Part shown: positions 7,416 through 13,413 of the stretch, in pieces
Numbering within the stretch: the stretch's first letter is position 1
Layout: every line of letters starts with the position of its first letter
Assembly: GCA_023391275.1 (NCBI GenBank)
Contig: JAEWBE010000035.1
Coordinates: 1-14,056 of the forward strand
Direction: 5' to 3'
Length of the DNA: 14,056 nt
Origin: Bacillota bacterium
GTDB lineage: Bacteria > Bacillota > Clostridia > Oscillospirales > Acutalibacteraceae
The notes under the pieces: generated by a model
Seen by the model: only the letters and a program-made list of their open reading frames with translations
What the model was told of the DNA's origin: nothing
Database searches by the model: none
Made by a program: the position numbers and the translations under genes

Positions 7416-7889
7416 ATGTCAGCGGAACGGGTAAGAAGCTATCTGGAACAGTATCATATGGAAAACCGTCTGCGGGAATTCGCAGTTTCGAGCGCCACGG
7501 TAGAACTTGCCGCGCAGGCGCTGAATGTTGAACCTGCACGAATTGCAAAATCGATTTCCTTAAAGGATCCCGACGGCTGCATGATTATTGTGGCAGCGGG
7601 TGATACAAAAATAGATAATTCCAAATTCAAGTCGGAATTTGGAATGAAGGCAAAAATGCTTGTACCGGATGAGGTGGAACCGCTTACAGGCTACCGGATA
7701 GGCGGTGTATGCCCGTTCGACAACCCCGGTTGTGCAAAGGTTTACTGCGACGTTTCGCTGCGGCGGTTTAACGAAATCTACCCGGCGGGCGGCAGCTCAA
7801 ACTCCTGTGTAAAACTGACCTGTGACGAGCTTTATGAAATCTCGCGGAGCATCAAGTGGGTCGATGTCTGCAAAATTCAGGAGAAATAA
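7416..7889 (+). CDS. YbaK/EbsC family aminoacyl-tRNA deacylase
   Basis: This family hydrolyses mischarged tRNAs such as Cys-tRNA(Pro) in trans, like the editing domain of ProRS. The chosen ATG (MSAERVRSYL) follows a G-rich site (GGGGGC) and gives 157 residues, the normal family length; longer in-frame starts would overlap the promoter. Typical features are the IAKSI segment with conserved K45 (43-47), GDTKIDNSKFK (62-72) and GGVCPFDNP (96-104), matching the family GGVxPFG loop. Six cysteines are rather many. It sits 27 bp upstream of trmB on the same strand, so the two tRNA-related enzymes are probably cotranscribed. The exact editing substrate cannot be told from sequence alone. Confidence 0.88.
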   Translation: MSAERVRSYLEQYHMENRLREFAVSSATVELAAQALNVEPARIAKSISLKDPDGCMIIVAAGDTKIDNSKFKSEFGMKAKMLVPDEVEPLTGYRIGGVCPFDNPGCAKVYCDVSLRRFNEIYPAGGSSNSCVKLTCDELYEISRSIKWVDVCKIQEK

Positions 7890-7916
7890 TTTGGACTAAA
7901 GGATAAGGATAAGAGC

Positions 7917-8573
7917 ATGAGAATGCGCAATAAGCCGTGGGCGGCACCCGAACTGAATGCGTGTCAGTTTTTTGTACGAAATCCGGAGCAGTATCTTGGC
8001 AAATGGCACTCTTTCTTCCCGCGCCGGCAGCCGATCCATTTGGAGCTTGGGTGCGGAAAAGGGCTTTTCATCGCGGGACTGGCCCCAAAAAATCCTCATA
8101 TTAATTATATGGGCATTGATTTAAAAGATGCGGTTCTGGCCCCGGCGAAACGCAATATTGAGCAGGCGTTCCGGAAGGAAGGCAAAACACCGGACAATGT
8201 GGTGCTTCTGGCACAGGATATTGAGCGTATTTTAAATATTATGAATTCCGATGATACAGTAGAGCGGATTTACATCAACTTTTGCAATCCATGGCCAAGG
8301 GCAAAGCATAACAAACGCCGCCTGACCCATCCGCGCCAGCTTGAAAGCTATAAACAGCTTTTGGCCGGAGACGGGGAAATCTGGTTTAAAACCGACGACG
8401 ACCCGCTGTTTGAGGATACGCTGGGGTACCTGAGGGAAAGCGGCTTTACAATTTTACGCCAAACCTATGATTTGCATGCGGAAAATGACCCGGAAAACGT
8501 AATGACCGAACACGAAAAAATGTTTATGGAAAAAGGCATAAAAATCAAAGCTCTGGTGGCCAAAATCAAATAA
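7917..8573 (+). CDS. trmB: TrmB, tRNA (guanine-46-N7)-methyltransferase
   Basis: TrmB methylates N7 of G46 in the variable loop of tRNA with S-adenosylmethionine. The 218-residue product has the SAM-binding LELGCGKG (42-49), the acidic strand-2 GID (66-68), and the family signature FCNPWPRAKHNKRRL (122-136) with THPR following. The C-terminal FKTD (157-160) and TEHE (197-200) also fit. The characterised Escherichia and Bacillus enzymes have Asp in the DPWP part of the signature, whereas here residue 124 is Asn; I believe other clostridia share this but cannot confirm it here. AAGGATAAGGA lies upstream of the ATG. No clear hairpin terminator follows; AT-rich sequence leads straight into the metN promoter. 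Confidence 0.94.
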   Translation: MRMRNKPWAAPELNACQFFVRNPEQYLGKWHSFFPRRQPIHLELGCGKGLFIAGLAPKNPHINYMGIDLKDAVLAPAKRNIEQAFRKEGKTPDNVVLLAQDIERILNIMNSDDTVERIYINFCNPWPRAKHNKRRLTHPRQLESYKQLLAGDGEIWFKTDDDPLFEDTLGYLRESGFTILRQTYDLHAENDPENVMTEHEKMFMEKGIKIKALVAKIK

Positions 8574-8592
8574 TCTGCAATTTTTTAAATAA

Positions 8593-8641
8593 ATAATTCA
8601 TATGCATTGACAAATGGATATAATTTGCATATAATTCATAT
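8593..8641 (+). promoter_or_regulatory. Consensus sigma-A promoter of metNIQ flanked by direct repeats
   Basis: TTGACA (8607-8612), 17-bp spacer, TATAAT (8630-8635): both hexamers match consensus exactly. An 11-bp direct repeat, ATAATTCATAT, brackets the core (8593-8603 and 8631-8641). The inverted pair ATATGCA/TGCATAT also flanks the hexamers. Such a strong promoter is probably repressed, and the repeats are candidate operators. The leader is only about 40 bases, too short for a SAM riboswitch. Confidence 0.75.
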
Positions 8642-8683
8642 AAGTTTAGTAATATTACAAAGCTTAGGAAAAGGGGTGTTGGT

Positions 8684-9697
8684 TTGAGTCAGGCAATTAT
8701 CGAGATTAAATCTCTGAGTAAAACCTTTCAGACCAAAAGCGCCGAGGTTCACGCATTAAATAACATTAACCTGGCGATTGAAAAGGGTGACGTTTTCGGC
8801 ATTATCGGCATGAGCGGAGCCGGCAAAAGTACGCTTGTGCGCTGTATTAATATGCTTGAAAAACCGACAGAAGGCACTGTGCTTTTTGACGGGCGCGACC
8901 TTTCAAGCCTTTCTGACATGCAACTGCGCGAAGCCAGACACTCCATGGGAATGATTTTTCAGCAGTTCAATCTGCTGATGCAGCGCACCGCGCTGGGCAA
9001 CATCTGTTTTCCGATGGAAATTACCGGCGTAGACCGTGCGGCGGCGAAAAAAAGAGCCCTCGAGCTGCTGGAGCTCGTCGGTCTTACGGACAGGGCAAAA
9101 TCTTACCCGTCCCAGCTTTCCGGCGGCCAAAAACAGAGAGTCGCGATTGCCCGCGCGCTTGCGACCAACCCGAAGGTGCTGCTTTGCGACGAAGCGACCA
9201 GTGCGCTTGACCCCACTACAACCCGCTCCATTTTAGCTTTGCTCAAAGACATCAATCAGCGTCTTGGCATCACCATCGTAATTATTACGCACGAGATGAG
9301 TGTCATTGAGGAAATCTGCAACCGCGTCGCTATTATTGCCGAAAGCCAAATTGCCGAAACCGGTTTGGTGCAGGATATTTTCCATAAGCCGCAGACAGCG
9401 GCCGCACAAAAACTCGTGTATCCGGAAGGCAGACACACGGAAAAACCAATCAGCAAGCGATGTATGCGTATTGTATTCGACGGAAATTCTTCCTTTGAAC
9501 CCGTGATTGCAAACATGGTGCTCGAATGCAGAGCCCCCGTTAACATTATGTATGCAGATACAAAAAATATAGATGGCAAGGCATTTGGCCAGATGGTGGT
9601 TCAACTGCCGGAGGATGAGGCCCTGGCGCAGAAAATGTTCGCATATGTTCGCGAAAGGGGTTTGTCCGCTGAGGAGGTGAATGGTTATGTGGGATGA
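8684..9697 (+). CDS. metN: MetN, methionine ABC transporter ATP-binding protein with NIL domain
   Basis: MetN powers uptake of methionine through MetI. The start is TTG at 8684, seven bases after AAGGGG; no ATG lies nearby in frame. The 337-residue product has Walker A GMSGAGKST (42-50), the Q-loop near IFQQFN (91-96), the signature LSGGQKQR (145-152), Walker B VLLCDE (165-170) followed by ATSALD, and the switch His H203. The C-terminal part (about 262-337) is the NIL domain, which in the family binds methionine and shuts the transporter down when internal methionine is high. It overlaps metI by 11 bases. Identity to the MetN subfamily is clear from the NIL domain and the MetI/MetQ neighbours; D-methionine or related substrates are also possible. 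Confidence 0.95.
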   Translation: MSQAIIEIKSLSKTFQTKSAEVHALNNINLAIEKGDVFGIIGMSGAGKSTLVRCINMLEKPTEGTVLFDGRDLSSLSDMQLREARHSMGMIFQQFNLLMQRTALGNICFPMEITGVDRAAAKKRALELLELVGLTDRAKSYPSQLSGGQKQRVAIARALATNPKVLLCDEATSALDPTTTRSILALLKDINQRLGITIVIITHEMSVIEEICNRVAIIAESQIAETGLVQDIFHKPQTAAAQKLVYPEGRHTEKPISKRCMRIVFDGNSSFEPVIANMVLECRAPVNIMYADTKNIDGKAFGQMVVQLPEDEALAQKMFAYVRERGLSAEEVNGYVG

Positions 9698-10346
9698 GGC
9701 AACGCTCAGTATGCTGGCGCAGGGGGTTGGTGAAACCCTGTATATGACACTCGTCTCTACGTTATGCGCCTATATCATCGGGCTGCCACTCGGCATTCTG
9801 CTTGTTACAAGCGCAAAGGACGGGATCCGCCCGTGCGCGTGGCTGTTCAAGATTTTGGATATCATTGTAAACCTGACCCGTTCCATTCCATTTCTGATTC
9901 TTTTGGTAGCCGTCATTCCCTTCACAAGAATGGTTGTCGGCACCACGATCGGTTCCACGGCGACTATTGTTCCGCTGACCCTTTCGGCGGCGCCGTTCAT
10001 TGCGAGAATTGTTGAATCCTCCCTGAAAGAGGTTGACGTCGGGGTGATTGAAGCCGCTCAGTCCATGGGCGCTTCCGACAGACAAATCATTTGGAAAGTT
10101 CTTCTGCCCGAAGCAAAACCATCTTTAATTGTCGGCTGCGCTATCGCAACCACTACAATTCTGGGTTACTCGGCGATGGCCGGTTTTGTGGGCGGCGGCG
10201 GACTTGGCACCATTGCCATCAATTACGGCTATTACCGCTACCAGAATGACATCATGTTTGTCACCGTGGTCTTGCTGGTGCTGATTGTTCAGGTACTTCA
10301 AGGGATTGGAATGAAAGCTGCGGGACTAAATGACAGAAGAAAATAA
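9687..10346 (+). CDS. metI: MetI, methionine ABC transporter permease
   Basis: MetI forms the membrane channel of the methionine importer. I prefer the ATG at 9687 (MWDEATLSML) because GGAGG lies nine bases upstream; the ATG at 9681 is only three bases from it. This gives 219 residues, typical for MetI, with about five membrane helices. The coupling loop that contacts MetN is the EAA motif at 122-141 (EAAQSMGASD followed by a LLPEA end). FVGGGGLGTIAINYGYYRY (167-185) is characteristic of the family. The start lies inside the metN end, so translation is coupled. Confidence 0.94.
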   Translation: MWDEATLSMLAQGVGETLYMTLVSTLCAYIIGLPLGILLVTSAKDGIRPCAWLFKILDIIVNLTRSIPFLILLVAVIPFTRMVVGTTIGSTATIVPLTLSAAPFIARIVESSLKEVDVGVIEAAQSMGASDRQIIWKVLLPEAKPSLIVGCAIATTTILGYSAMAGFVGGGGLGTIAINYGYYRYQNDIMFVTVVLLVLIVQVLQGIGMKAAGLNDRRK

Positions 10347-10420
10347 ATTCTCCGTCAAAAATTTTGATTTTTTGTAATAATGAAATATTAACACATTAAC
10401 TTATTGGAGGGTTAACGATT

Positions 10421-11308
10421 ATGAAAAAACTACTATCGGCTATTTTAGCCGCTGCCTTATCTGTTGCCGCATTCACAGGCTGCACGACTTCCAGTACTAC
10501 CGCCGCCTCGTCAGCGGCAGCTGCCGCTCCGGCTGCTTCCGCTGCTGCCCCTGCCAGTGAAGCTGCAAGCACCGCAGCTTTAAAGAAAATCGTCATCGGC
10601 GCTTCCCCGACTCCACACGCCATCATTCTGAAGGAAGCAGCCAAGCTGCTGAAAGAAAAAGGCTACGACCTTGAAATCAAGGAATTTTCCGATTATGTGC
10701 TGCCCAATACCGCCCTGGAAAGCAAAGAGCTTGACGCCAACTACTTCCAGCACCAACCCTATCTGGATGACTTTAACAAGCAAAAGGGCACAAACATTGT
10801 TTCCGCCGGTTCTATTCATTATGAGCCGTTTGGAATTTACGCCGGCAAGACAAAGACCCTTGCCGATTTGAAGGACGGCGCTAAGATTGCGGTTCCAAAC
10901 GATACCTCAAATGAAGCGAGAGCTCTTCTGCTTTTACAGACACAGGGTTTGATCAAACTGAAAGACGGCGCCGGCATTACGGCAACTCAAAAGGACATTA
11001 CCGAAAATAAGAAAAATCTCAAGTTTACGGAGATTGAGGCCGCCCAGTTGGTTCGTGCCCTTCCTGACGTGGATCTGGCTGTCATCAACGGAAACTATGC
11101 GCTTGAGGGCGGTTTAAAAGTTTCCGATGCCCTTGCTGTAGAAGCCGCTGATTCCCTTGCCGCCACTACCTATGCGAATATCATTGCGGTTCGCAAAGGG
11201 GACGAAACCCGCGAGGATATTAAGGCGCTTGTCGAAGTGCTTAAGAGCGACGAAATAAAGACCTTTATTCAAAACACCTTTAACGGGGCGGTTGTTCCTG
11301 CAAAGTAA
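10421..11308 (+). CDS. metQ: MetQ/NlpA-family methionine-binding lipoprotein
   Basis: This is the substrate-binding protein of the importer, anchored outside the membrane by lipid. A signal peptide (1-20) ends in the lipobox FTGC with C21 as lipidation site. A low-complexity Ala/Ser linker (about 22-53) follows, longer than in many relatives. The NlpA domain runs from KKIVIGASPTPHA (55-67) through SDYVLPN (90-96), the FQHQPYL stretch (109-115), AVPNDTSNEARAL (near 165-177) and NGNYA. GGAGG lies nine bases before the ATG. The 74-bp gap after metI holds a short AT-rich dyad and a T run, which could reduce or restart transcription. Substrate by family and context: L-methionine, possibly D-methionine. 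Confidence 0.94.
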   Translation: MKKLLSAILAAALSVAAFTGCTTSSTTAASSAAAAAPAASAAAPASEAASTAALKKIVIGASPTPHAIILKEAAKLLKEKGYDLEIKEFSDYVLPNTALESKELDANYFQHQPYLDDFNKQKGTNIVSAGSIHYEPFGIYAGKTKTLADLKDGAKIAVPNDTSNEARALLLLQTQGLIKLKDGAGITATQKDITENKKNLKFTEIEAAQLVRALPDVDLAVINGNYALEGGLKVSDALAVEAADSLAATTYANIIAVRKGDETREDIKALVEVLKSDEIKTFIQNTFNGAVVPAK

Positions 11309-11360
11309 ACCGGGGGAACTGGCCTGTAAAAACTGTCCGATATAAAGCATTGAGATCATC

Positions 11361-11399
11361 AGCTGGCATCGTTTTTCAGGCGATGCCAGCTTTGTTTTT
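11361..11399 (+). terminator. Rho-independent terminator of metNIQ
   Basis: AGCTGGCATCG pairs perfectly with CGATGCCAGCT around a 9-base loop, followed by TTTGTTTTT. It lies 52 bases after the metQ stop. Confidence 0.9.
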
Positions 11400-11460
11400 A
11401 AAAGATCTCTGCCAACTGTACCCCGCCTTCTTATTGCTCCAAATTTATTCTATGTTTATC

Positions 11461-11489
11461 TTGATTTTTTCCTGAATTTATTATATAAT
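11461..11489 (+). promoter_or_regulatory. Promoter of the tRNA-Leu gene
   Basis: TTGATT (11461-11466), exactly 17 bp, then TATAAT (11484-11489), 16 bases before the first base of the tRNA. Confidence 0.75.
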
Positions 11490-11505
11490 AACATTCGTTG
11501 TTTGT

Positions 11506-11592
11506 GCCGGTGTGATGGAATTGGCAGACGTAGTGGACTCAAAATCCACCGGTAGCGATACCGTGCCGGTTCGAGTCCGGCCACCGGCACCA
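11506..11592 (+). tRNA. tRNA-Leu (anticodon CAA)
   Basis: The 87-base gene folds as a class II tRNA. The acceptor stem pairs GCCGGTG with CACCGGC, the anticodon stem GTGGA/TCCAC encloses the loop CTCAAAA with anticodon CAA (11540-11542), a long variable arm follows, and the T arm is GCCGG-TTCGAGT-CCGGC. Discriminator A and the CCA end are encoded. It decodes UUG. The gene has its own promoter and terminator. Confidence 0.96.
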
Positions 11593-11593
11593 C

Positions 11594-11640
11594 AATCGTT
11601 TCTACAGGAATTGAGCAATCATTCTGTAGGAACGATTTTT
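11594..11640 (+). terminator. Terminator of tRNA-Leu
   Basis: A 14-bp stem (AATCGTTTCTACAG with CTGTAGGAACGATT, one T-G pair) with a 16-base loop runs into a T tract at 11635-11640, directly after the tRNA CCA. Confidence 0.85.
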
Positions 11641-11742
11641 ATTTTGTGCTATAATTCAATAGATGGTGTATCGACTTGGCGGAGAGCTAAACAGGGATTT
11701 GACGGACAGTGAATTGCTGATTATTTATATTTTGTGCAATAT

Positions 11743-11775
11743 TAACTCCCTTACTGCAATGCGGTAAGGGAGTTA
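11743..11775 (-). terminator. Hairpin ending the FMN-binding protein gene
   Basis: TAACTCCCTTAC and its exact complement form a 12-bp stem with a 9-base loop, 19 bases past the stop of the minus-strand gene at 11794. The T tract is weak (ATATTG). Facing the tRNA unit, it would separate the two convergent transcripts. Confidence 0.6.
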
Positions 11776-11793
11776 GAAATTCAGGTACTAATA

Positions 11794-12165
11794 TTATATA
11801 GTTTGTCTGACACTATCTGCTTTAATTTCCAGAACTCGAGTTAAGAATGAAAACTTTTCTTTCATCCTATCAAAATCGCTGCCTTCCGTAAGAAAGTTGG
11901 CGGTTCCATCTACAACAAAACCAGTACCCATGCCCATTTTACCTTGAACGTCATGGCTACCCAATGTCATGATAATTTTGTTTTGCACATCCACATTCTT
12001 CTGCGTTTTGTTAAACCAAGCAGCCGGAATGAGTATTCTGTTATCGTCAGTAATTTGCAAATAGCTGTTCCAAGTGTTGGCAACATGAACATTGCCATTT
12101 GCCCATGAAGTTACAGACACAACACCTTCGTGCTTTAGCACCTCTAAAAAAGATTCGCTAAACAT
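11794..12165 (-). CDS. FMN-binding split-barrel protein (pyridoxamine 5'-phosphate oxidase-like; FMN-bp type)
   Basis: The 123-residue product strongly resembles, in length and pattern, the small FMN-binding protein (FMN-bp) of Desulfovibrio vulgaris. Shared features I recall are FxEVLKxEGVV at 6-16, ANTWNSYL (29-36), KTxxNV (53-58), IMTLGS (65-70) and GTGF (80-83). The family forms a dimeric beta barrel that binds FMN non-covalently. Its role is poorly known, probably low-potential electron transfer or oxygen/redox stress. GGAGG lies six bases before the ATG. It is divergent from an Rrf2-family regulator over a 63-bp gap, suggesting control by a redox- or Fe-S-sensing repressor. Sequence nearby is more AT-rich than upstream of the tRNA. 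Confidence 0.85.
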   Translation of the reverse strand: MFSESFLEVLKHEGVVSVTSWANGNVHVANTWNSYLQITDDNRILIPAAWFNKTQKNVDVQNKIIMTLGSHDVQGKMGMGTGFVVDGTANFLTEGSDFDRMKEKFSFLTRVLEIKADSVRQTI

Positions 12166-12190
12166 AAAAAACCTCCAATTAGTATATTTG

Positions 12191-12215
12191 TTATCTGCAA
12201 TATATATTATCTACA
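12191..12215. promoter_or_regulatory. Direct repeat in the divergent FMN-bp/Rrf2 control region
   Basis: TTATCTGCA (12191-12199) and TTATCTACA (12207-12215) form a near-perfect direct repeat with a 16-base period, in the 63-bp gap where both promoters must lie. It is a candidate site for the Rrf2-type regulator. Confidence 0.35.
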
Positions 12216-12228
12216 AAAGGATGTTTTT

Positions 12229-12495
12229 ATGCAATTAGGGAAAGGTACTGAATATGCTTTGCATTCACTATTTTATATGATTGATATGCCTGTTGGCGCT
12301 ACCATAGGGATTAAGGAGCTTGCAGAGTTGAATAAACTGTCTGAAGCTTATCTATCGAAAATATTTACAAAACCAAGAAAATCTGGAATTGTCCGTTCAA
12401 GCCAAGGTGCAAAGGGCGGATATGAACTTGCTTTGGCCGCTGTGTGTTATGAGCAAAATGAGAACCAGTCATATTTCAATTTATCAGTGGGATGA
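12229..12495 (+). pseudogene. Truncated Rrf2-family transcriptional regulator
   Basis: The first 68 residues are a clear Rrf2 winged helix: MQLGKGTEYALHSLFYM, then the recognition helix LSEAYLSKIFTK, then IVRSSQGAKGGYELA with the typical wing. Rrf2 proteins normally run 130-150 residues and often carry three cysteines for an Fe-S cluster. Here the family match stops at residue 68 (near 12432), and 20 unrelated residues follow to a stop. No other frame restores the C-terminal half. A proline (P49 in KIFTKPRK) replaces the usual leucine. AAAGGA precedes the ATG. I infer a deletion or recombination junction near 12432; a short DNA-binding remnant could still bind. It is divergent from the FMN-bp gene, its likely target. 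Confidence 0.75.
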
Positions 12496-12724
12496 GCGTA
12501 TACAATGGAGTAATATTCGTTTGCCTGATGCCGCAAACCTTTATTGTATGCGGGTTCCCGAGTTTGTCGTTATAAACACCCGCACCAAGAAAAGAGAGTA
12601 CCCGTTTGGGTACTCTCTTTTCTTTTGCGTTGGTGGTTACAGATACCTTGCACGGCGGTGCAGATTGGGAACAGATCTAATCCTCTGGTATAAACACAGG
12701 AAGTCGCTCGATGCGTATCGTTAA
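12449..12724 (+). CDS. Uncertain open frame past the Rrf2 break
   Basis: In the frame one base off from the Rrf2 reading, an open frame starts MSKMRTSHISIYQW and continues with protein-like composition (ERIQWSNIRLPDAANLYCM) for about 45 residues. It then runs through the perfect hairpin at 12589-12622 and on to 12724, so at least its second half is unlikely to be coding. There is no Shine-Dalgarno. I recognise no family. It may be a fragment brought in at the Rrf2 junction, or chance. Confidence 0.15.
   Translation: MSKMRTSHISIYQWDERIQWSNIRLPDAANLYCMRVPEFVVINTRTKKREYPFGYSLFFCVGGYRYLARRCRLGTDLILWYKHRKSLDAYR
12589..12626 (+). terminator. Very strong palindromic terminator
   Basis: GAAAAGAGAGTACCC and its exact complement form a 15-bp stem with loop GTTT, followed by TTTT. 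CACCAA and TTGGTG flank the hairpin further out, extending the dyad. It would stop plus-strand transcription from the Rrf2 side; no full gene that needs it is evident. Confidence 0.75.
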
Positions 12725-12910
12725 CATACTTCGAGTCCGTCCCAGAGTAATGCGCGGCGTATAGCCTCTTAATCTTCAAGATGACGGTAATCACATGAAT
12801 GTGGTTCTGGCTGAAATTATGCATCAACGGGCCGACAAACACCTGCTGGGCACGGAGAAAGCGAAATTGGGGATTCATCATCAGCCTCTGCAAGACAGGG
12901 CGGATTCGAT

Positions 12911-12938
12911 ATAAAAAAGCCGCCCTGCTATGGACGGC
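12911..12938 (-). terminator. Terminator of the downstream small-gene cassette
   Basis: On the minus strand GCCGTCC pairs with GGGCGGC (one T-G pair) around a 6-base loop, then TTTTTTAT. It lies six bases after the stop of the small gene and is nearly the same as the terminator at 13153-13177. Confidence 0.8.
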
Positions 12939-12944
12939 AAAAGG

Positions 12945-13100
12945 TTACAGTGTCGGATTACTATCACTCTTTTTCGAATTCGGAGCGATATCGGCGCGTA
13001 TGTCGTCTTCTTTTTTAGGCAAGGGCTGTATAGGCGGCGTGACTGCAGATTTTGGCTTAATTGAGCCAGACGGTCTGCTTTGCTTATCGTTGTTATTCAT
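12945..13100 (-). CDS. Small Pro/Lys/Ser-rich protein, 51 residues, function unknown
   Basis: An excellent AGGGAGGTG ribosome site lies seven bases before the ATG, and a terminator follows the stop at once, so this short frame is very likely a real gene. The protein starts MNNNDKQSRPSGSIKPKS and ends NSKKSDSNPTL. It is highly polar with no membrane helix or cysteine, and is probably unstructured. It is a paralogue of the interrupted frame at 13184-13321: the C-terminal pattern N-x-K-x-SDSNP is shared, and the leader and terminator are shared too. I recognise no family. Its position after a YmaF-type gene could suggest a spore-related or surface-related role, but that is only inference. Confidence 0.7.
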   Translation of the reverse strand: MNNNDKQSRPSGSIKPKSAVTPPIQPLPKKEDDIRADIAPNSKKSDSNPTL

Positions 13101-13150
13101 AAATACACCTCCCTTCACGGGATTAGTTTATCCAGTAAAAGAGATTTTAT
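13101..13150 (-). promoter_or_regulatory. Leader hairpin masking the Shine-Dalgarno, copy A
   Basis: The minus strand reads CTGGATAAACTAAT and then TCCC-GTGAA-GGGA, with the 3' arm being part of the AGGGAGG ribosome site. The same layout occurs before the paralogous gene (13322-13371). The stem bases differ in a compensating way, which supports a real RNA structure. Confidence 0.45.
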
Positions 13151-13152
13151 AG

Positions 13153-13177
13153 AAAAAGCCGCCCTATTACAGACGGC
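13153..13177 (-). terminator. Terminator of the interrupted small gene
   Basis: Minus strand GCCGTC pairs with GGCGGC (one T-G pair) around an 8-base loop, followed by TTTTT. It lies six bases after the stop at 13184 and is a near copy of the terminator at 12911-12938. Confidence 0.75.
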
Positions 13178-13183
13178 AAGAAA

Positions 13184-13321
13184 TTATTTCTTTGGATTGC
13201 TATCGCTCGTTTTCGCATTTGGGTTTTTGGTTCCCTCTTTAGGTGTCATACTGGGCCCGACTGTTTATGCAGCTAAGTTTGAAGCAGGCAAATGATTCAT
13301 ATCTTGTTTATTTTTATCCAT
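13184..13321 (-). pseudogene. Small paralogous gene interrupted by an in-frame TAA
   Basis: From ATG 13321 (AAAGGAGATG site, eight to nine bases upstream) the frame reads MDKNKQDMNHLPASNLAA, then TAA at 13267-13265. It then continues open in the same frame for 26 codons (TVGPSMTPKEGTKNPNAK onward) to TAA at 13184. The second half ends in TSDSNPKK, matching the SDSNP tail of the intact paralogue at 12945-13100, so the full 45-codon frame was once one gene. A single CAA-to-TAA change would explain it. Alternatives are an 18-residue peptide, reinitiation at the internal ATG (MTPKEG), or stop-codon readthrough. Confidence 0.6.
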
Positions 13322-13371
13322 AATGCATCTCCTTTCGGAGATTAGCTTATCCAGCTGAACGGGTTTTATTA
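13322..13371 (-). promoter_or_regulatory. Leader hairpin masking the Shine-Dalgarno, copy B
   Basis: The minus strand reads CTGGATAAGCTA and then ATCTCC-GAAA-GGAGAT: a 6-bp stem with a GNRA tetraloop whose 3' arm contains the GGAG ribosome site. It is homologous to copy A at 13101-13150. Confidence 0.5.
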
Positions 13372-13372
13372 A

Positions 13373-13394
13373 AGCGGGACGTTTCCGTTCCGCT
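13373..13394 (-). terminator. Possible weak terminator after the YmaF-type gene
   Basis: AGCGG-ACG and CGT-CCGCT pair with one A/C mismatch around a GAAA loop, followed by TTTAATAAAA. It lies between the YmaF-type gene and copy B of the small cassette, so readthrough is plausible. Confidence 0.35.
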
Positions 13395-13413
13395 CCTTCG
13401 TACAAGTTTGGTT

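Larger units (their letters stand above)
12496..12944. other. Unassigned 449-bp stretch
   Basis: Between the broken Rrf2 gene and the first small minus-strand gene I see no recognisable gene. The stretch holds the strong terminator at 12589-12626, a 10-bp match to the tRNA-Leu T arm at 12730-12739, and a plus-strand open frame from ATG 12711 to TAA 12914 that is interrupted by TAG at 12762-12764. The part after the TAG (for example MNVVLAEIMHQRADKHLLG from 12795) looks protein-like, but I cannot identify it. It may be a remnant of a decayed element. Confidence 0.4.

Noticed and set aside
8636..8683. A SAM (S-box) riboswitch before metN
   Set aside because: The leader is only about 40 bases and shows none of the conserved S-box elements.
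10347..10420. A terminator or second promoter between metI and metQ
   Set aside because: There is an AT-only dyad (TCAAAA/TTTTGA) with a T run and a weak TTGATT/TATTAA pair, but both are too weak to annotate as separate features.
11512..11712. A 66-codon frame starting at ATG-like sequence downstream of 11506
   Set aside because: It reads through the tRNA-Leu gene and its terminator, so it is not coding.
12570..12893. A 107-codon minus-strand frame
   Set aside because: It lies past the small-gene terminator, has no ribosome site, and runs through the 15-bp terminator palindrome.
12799..13295. Two overlapping plus-strand frames of 117 and 71 codons
   Set aside because: They run across both terminators and lie opposite the small minus-strand genes, which have proper ribosome sites.
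13110..13370. A CRISPR-like direct repeat, because CTGGATAARCTAAT recurs
   Set aside because: There are only two copies about 220 bp apart, each in the same place before a paralogous gene, so it is a gene-cassette duplication.
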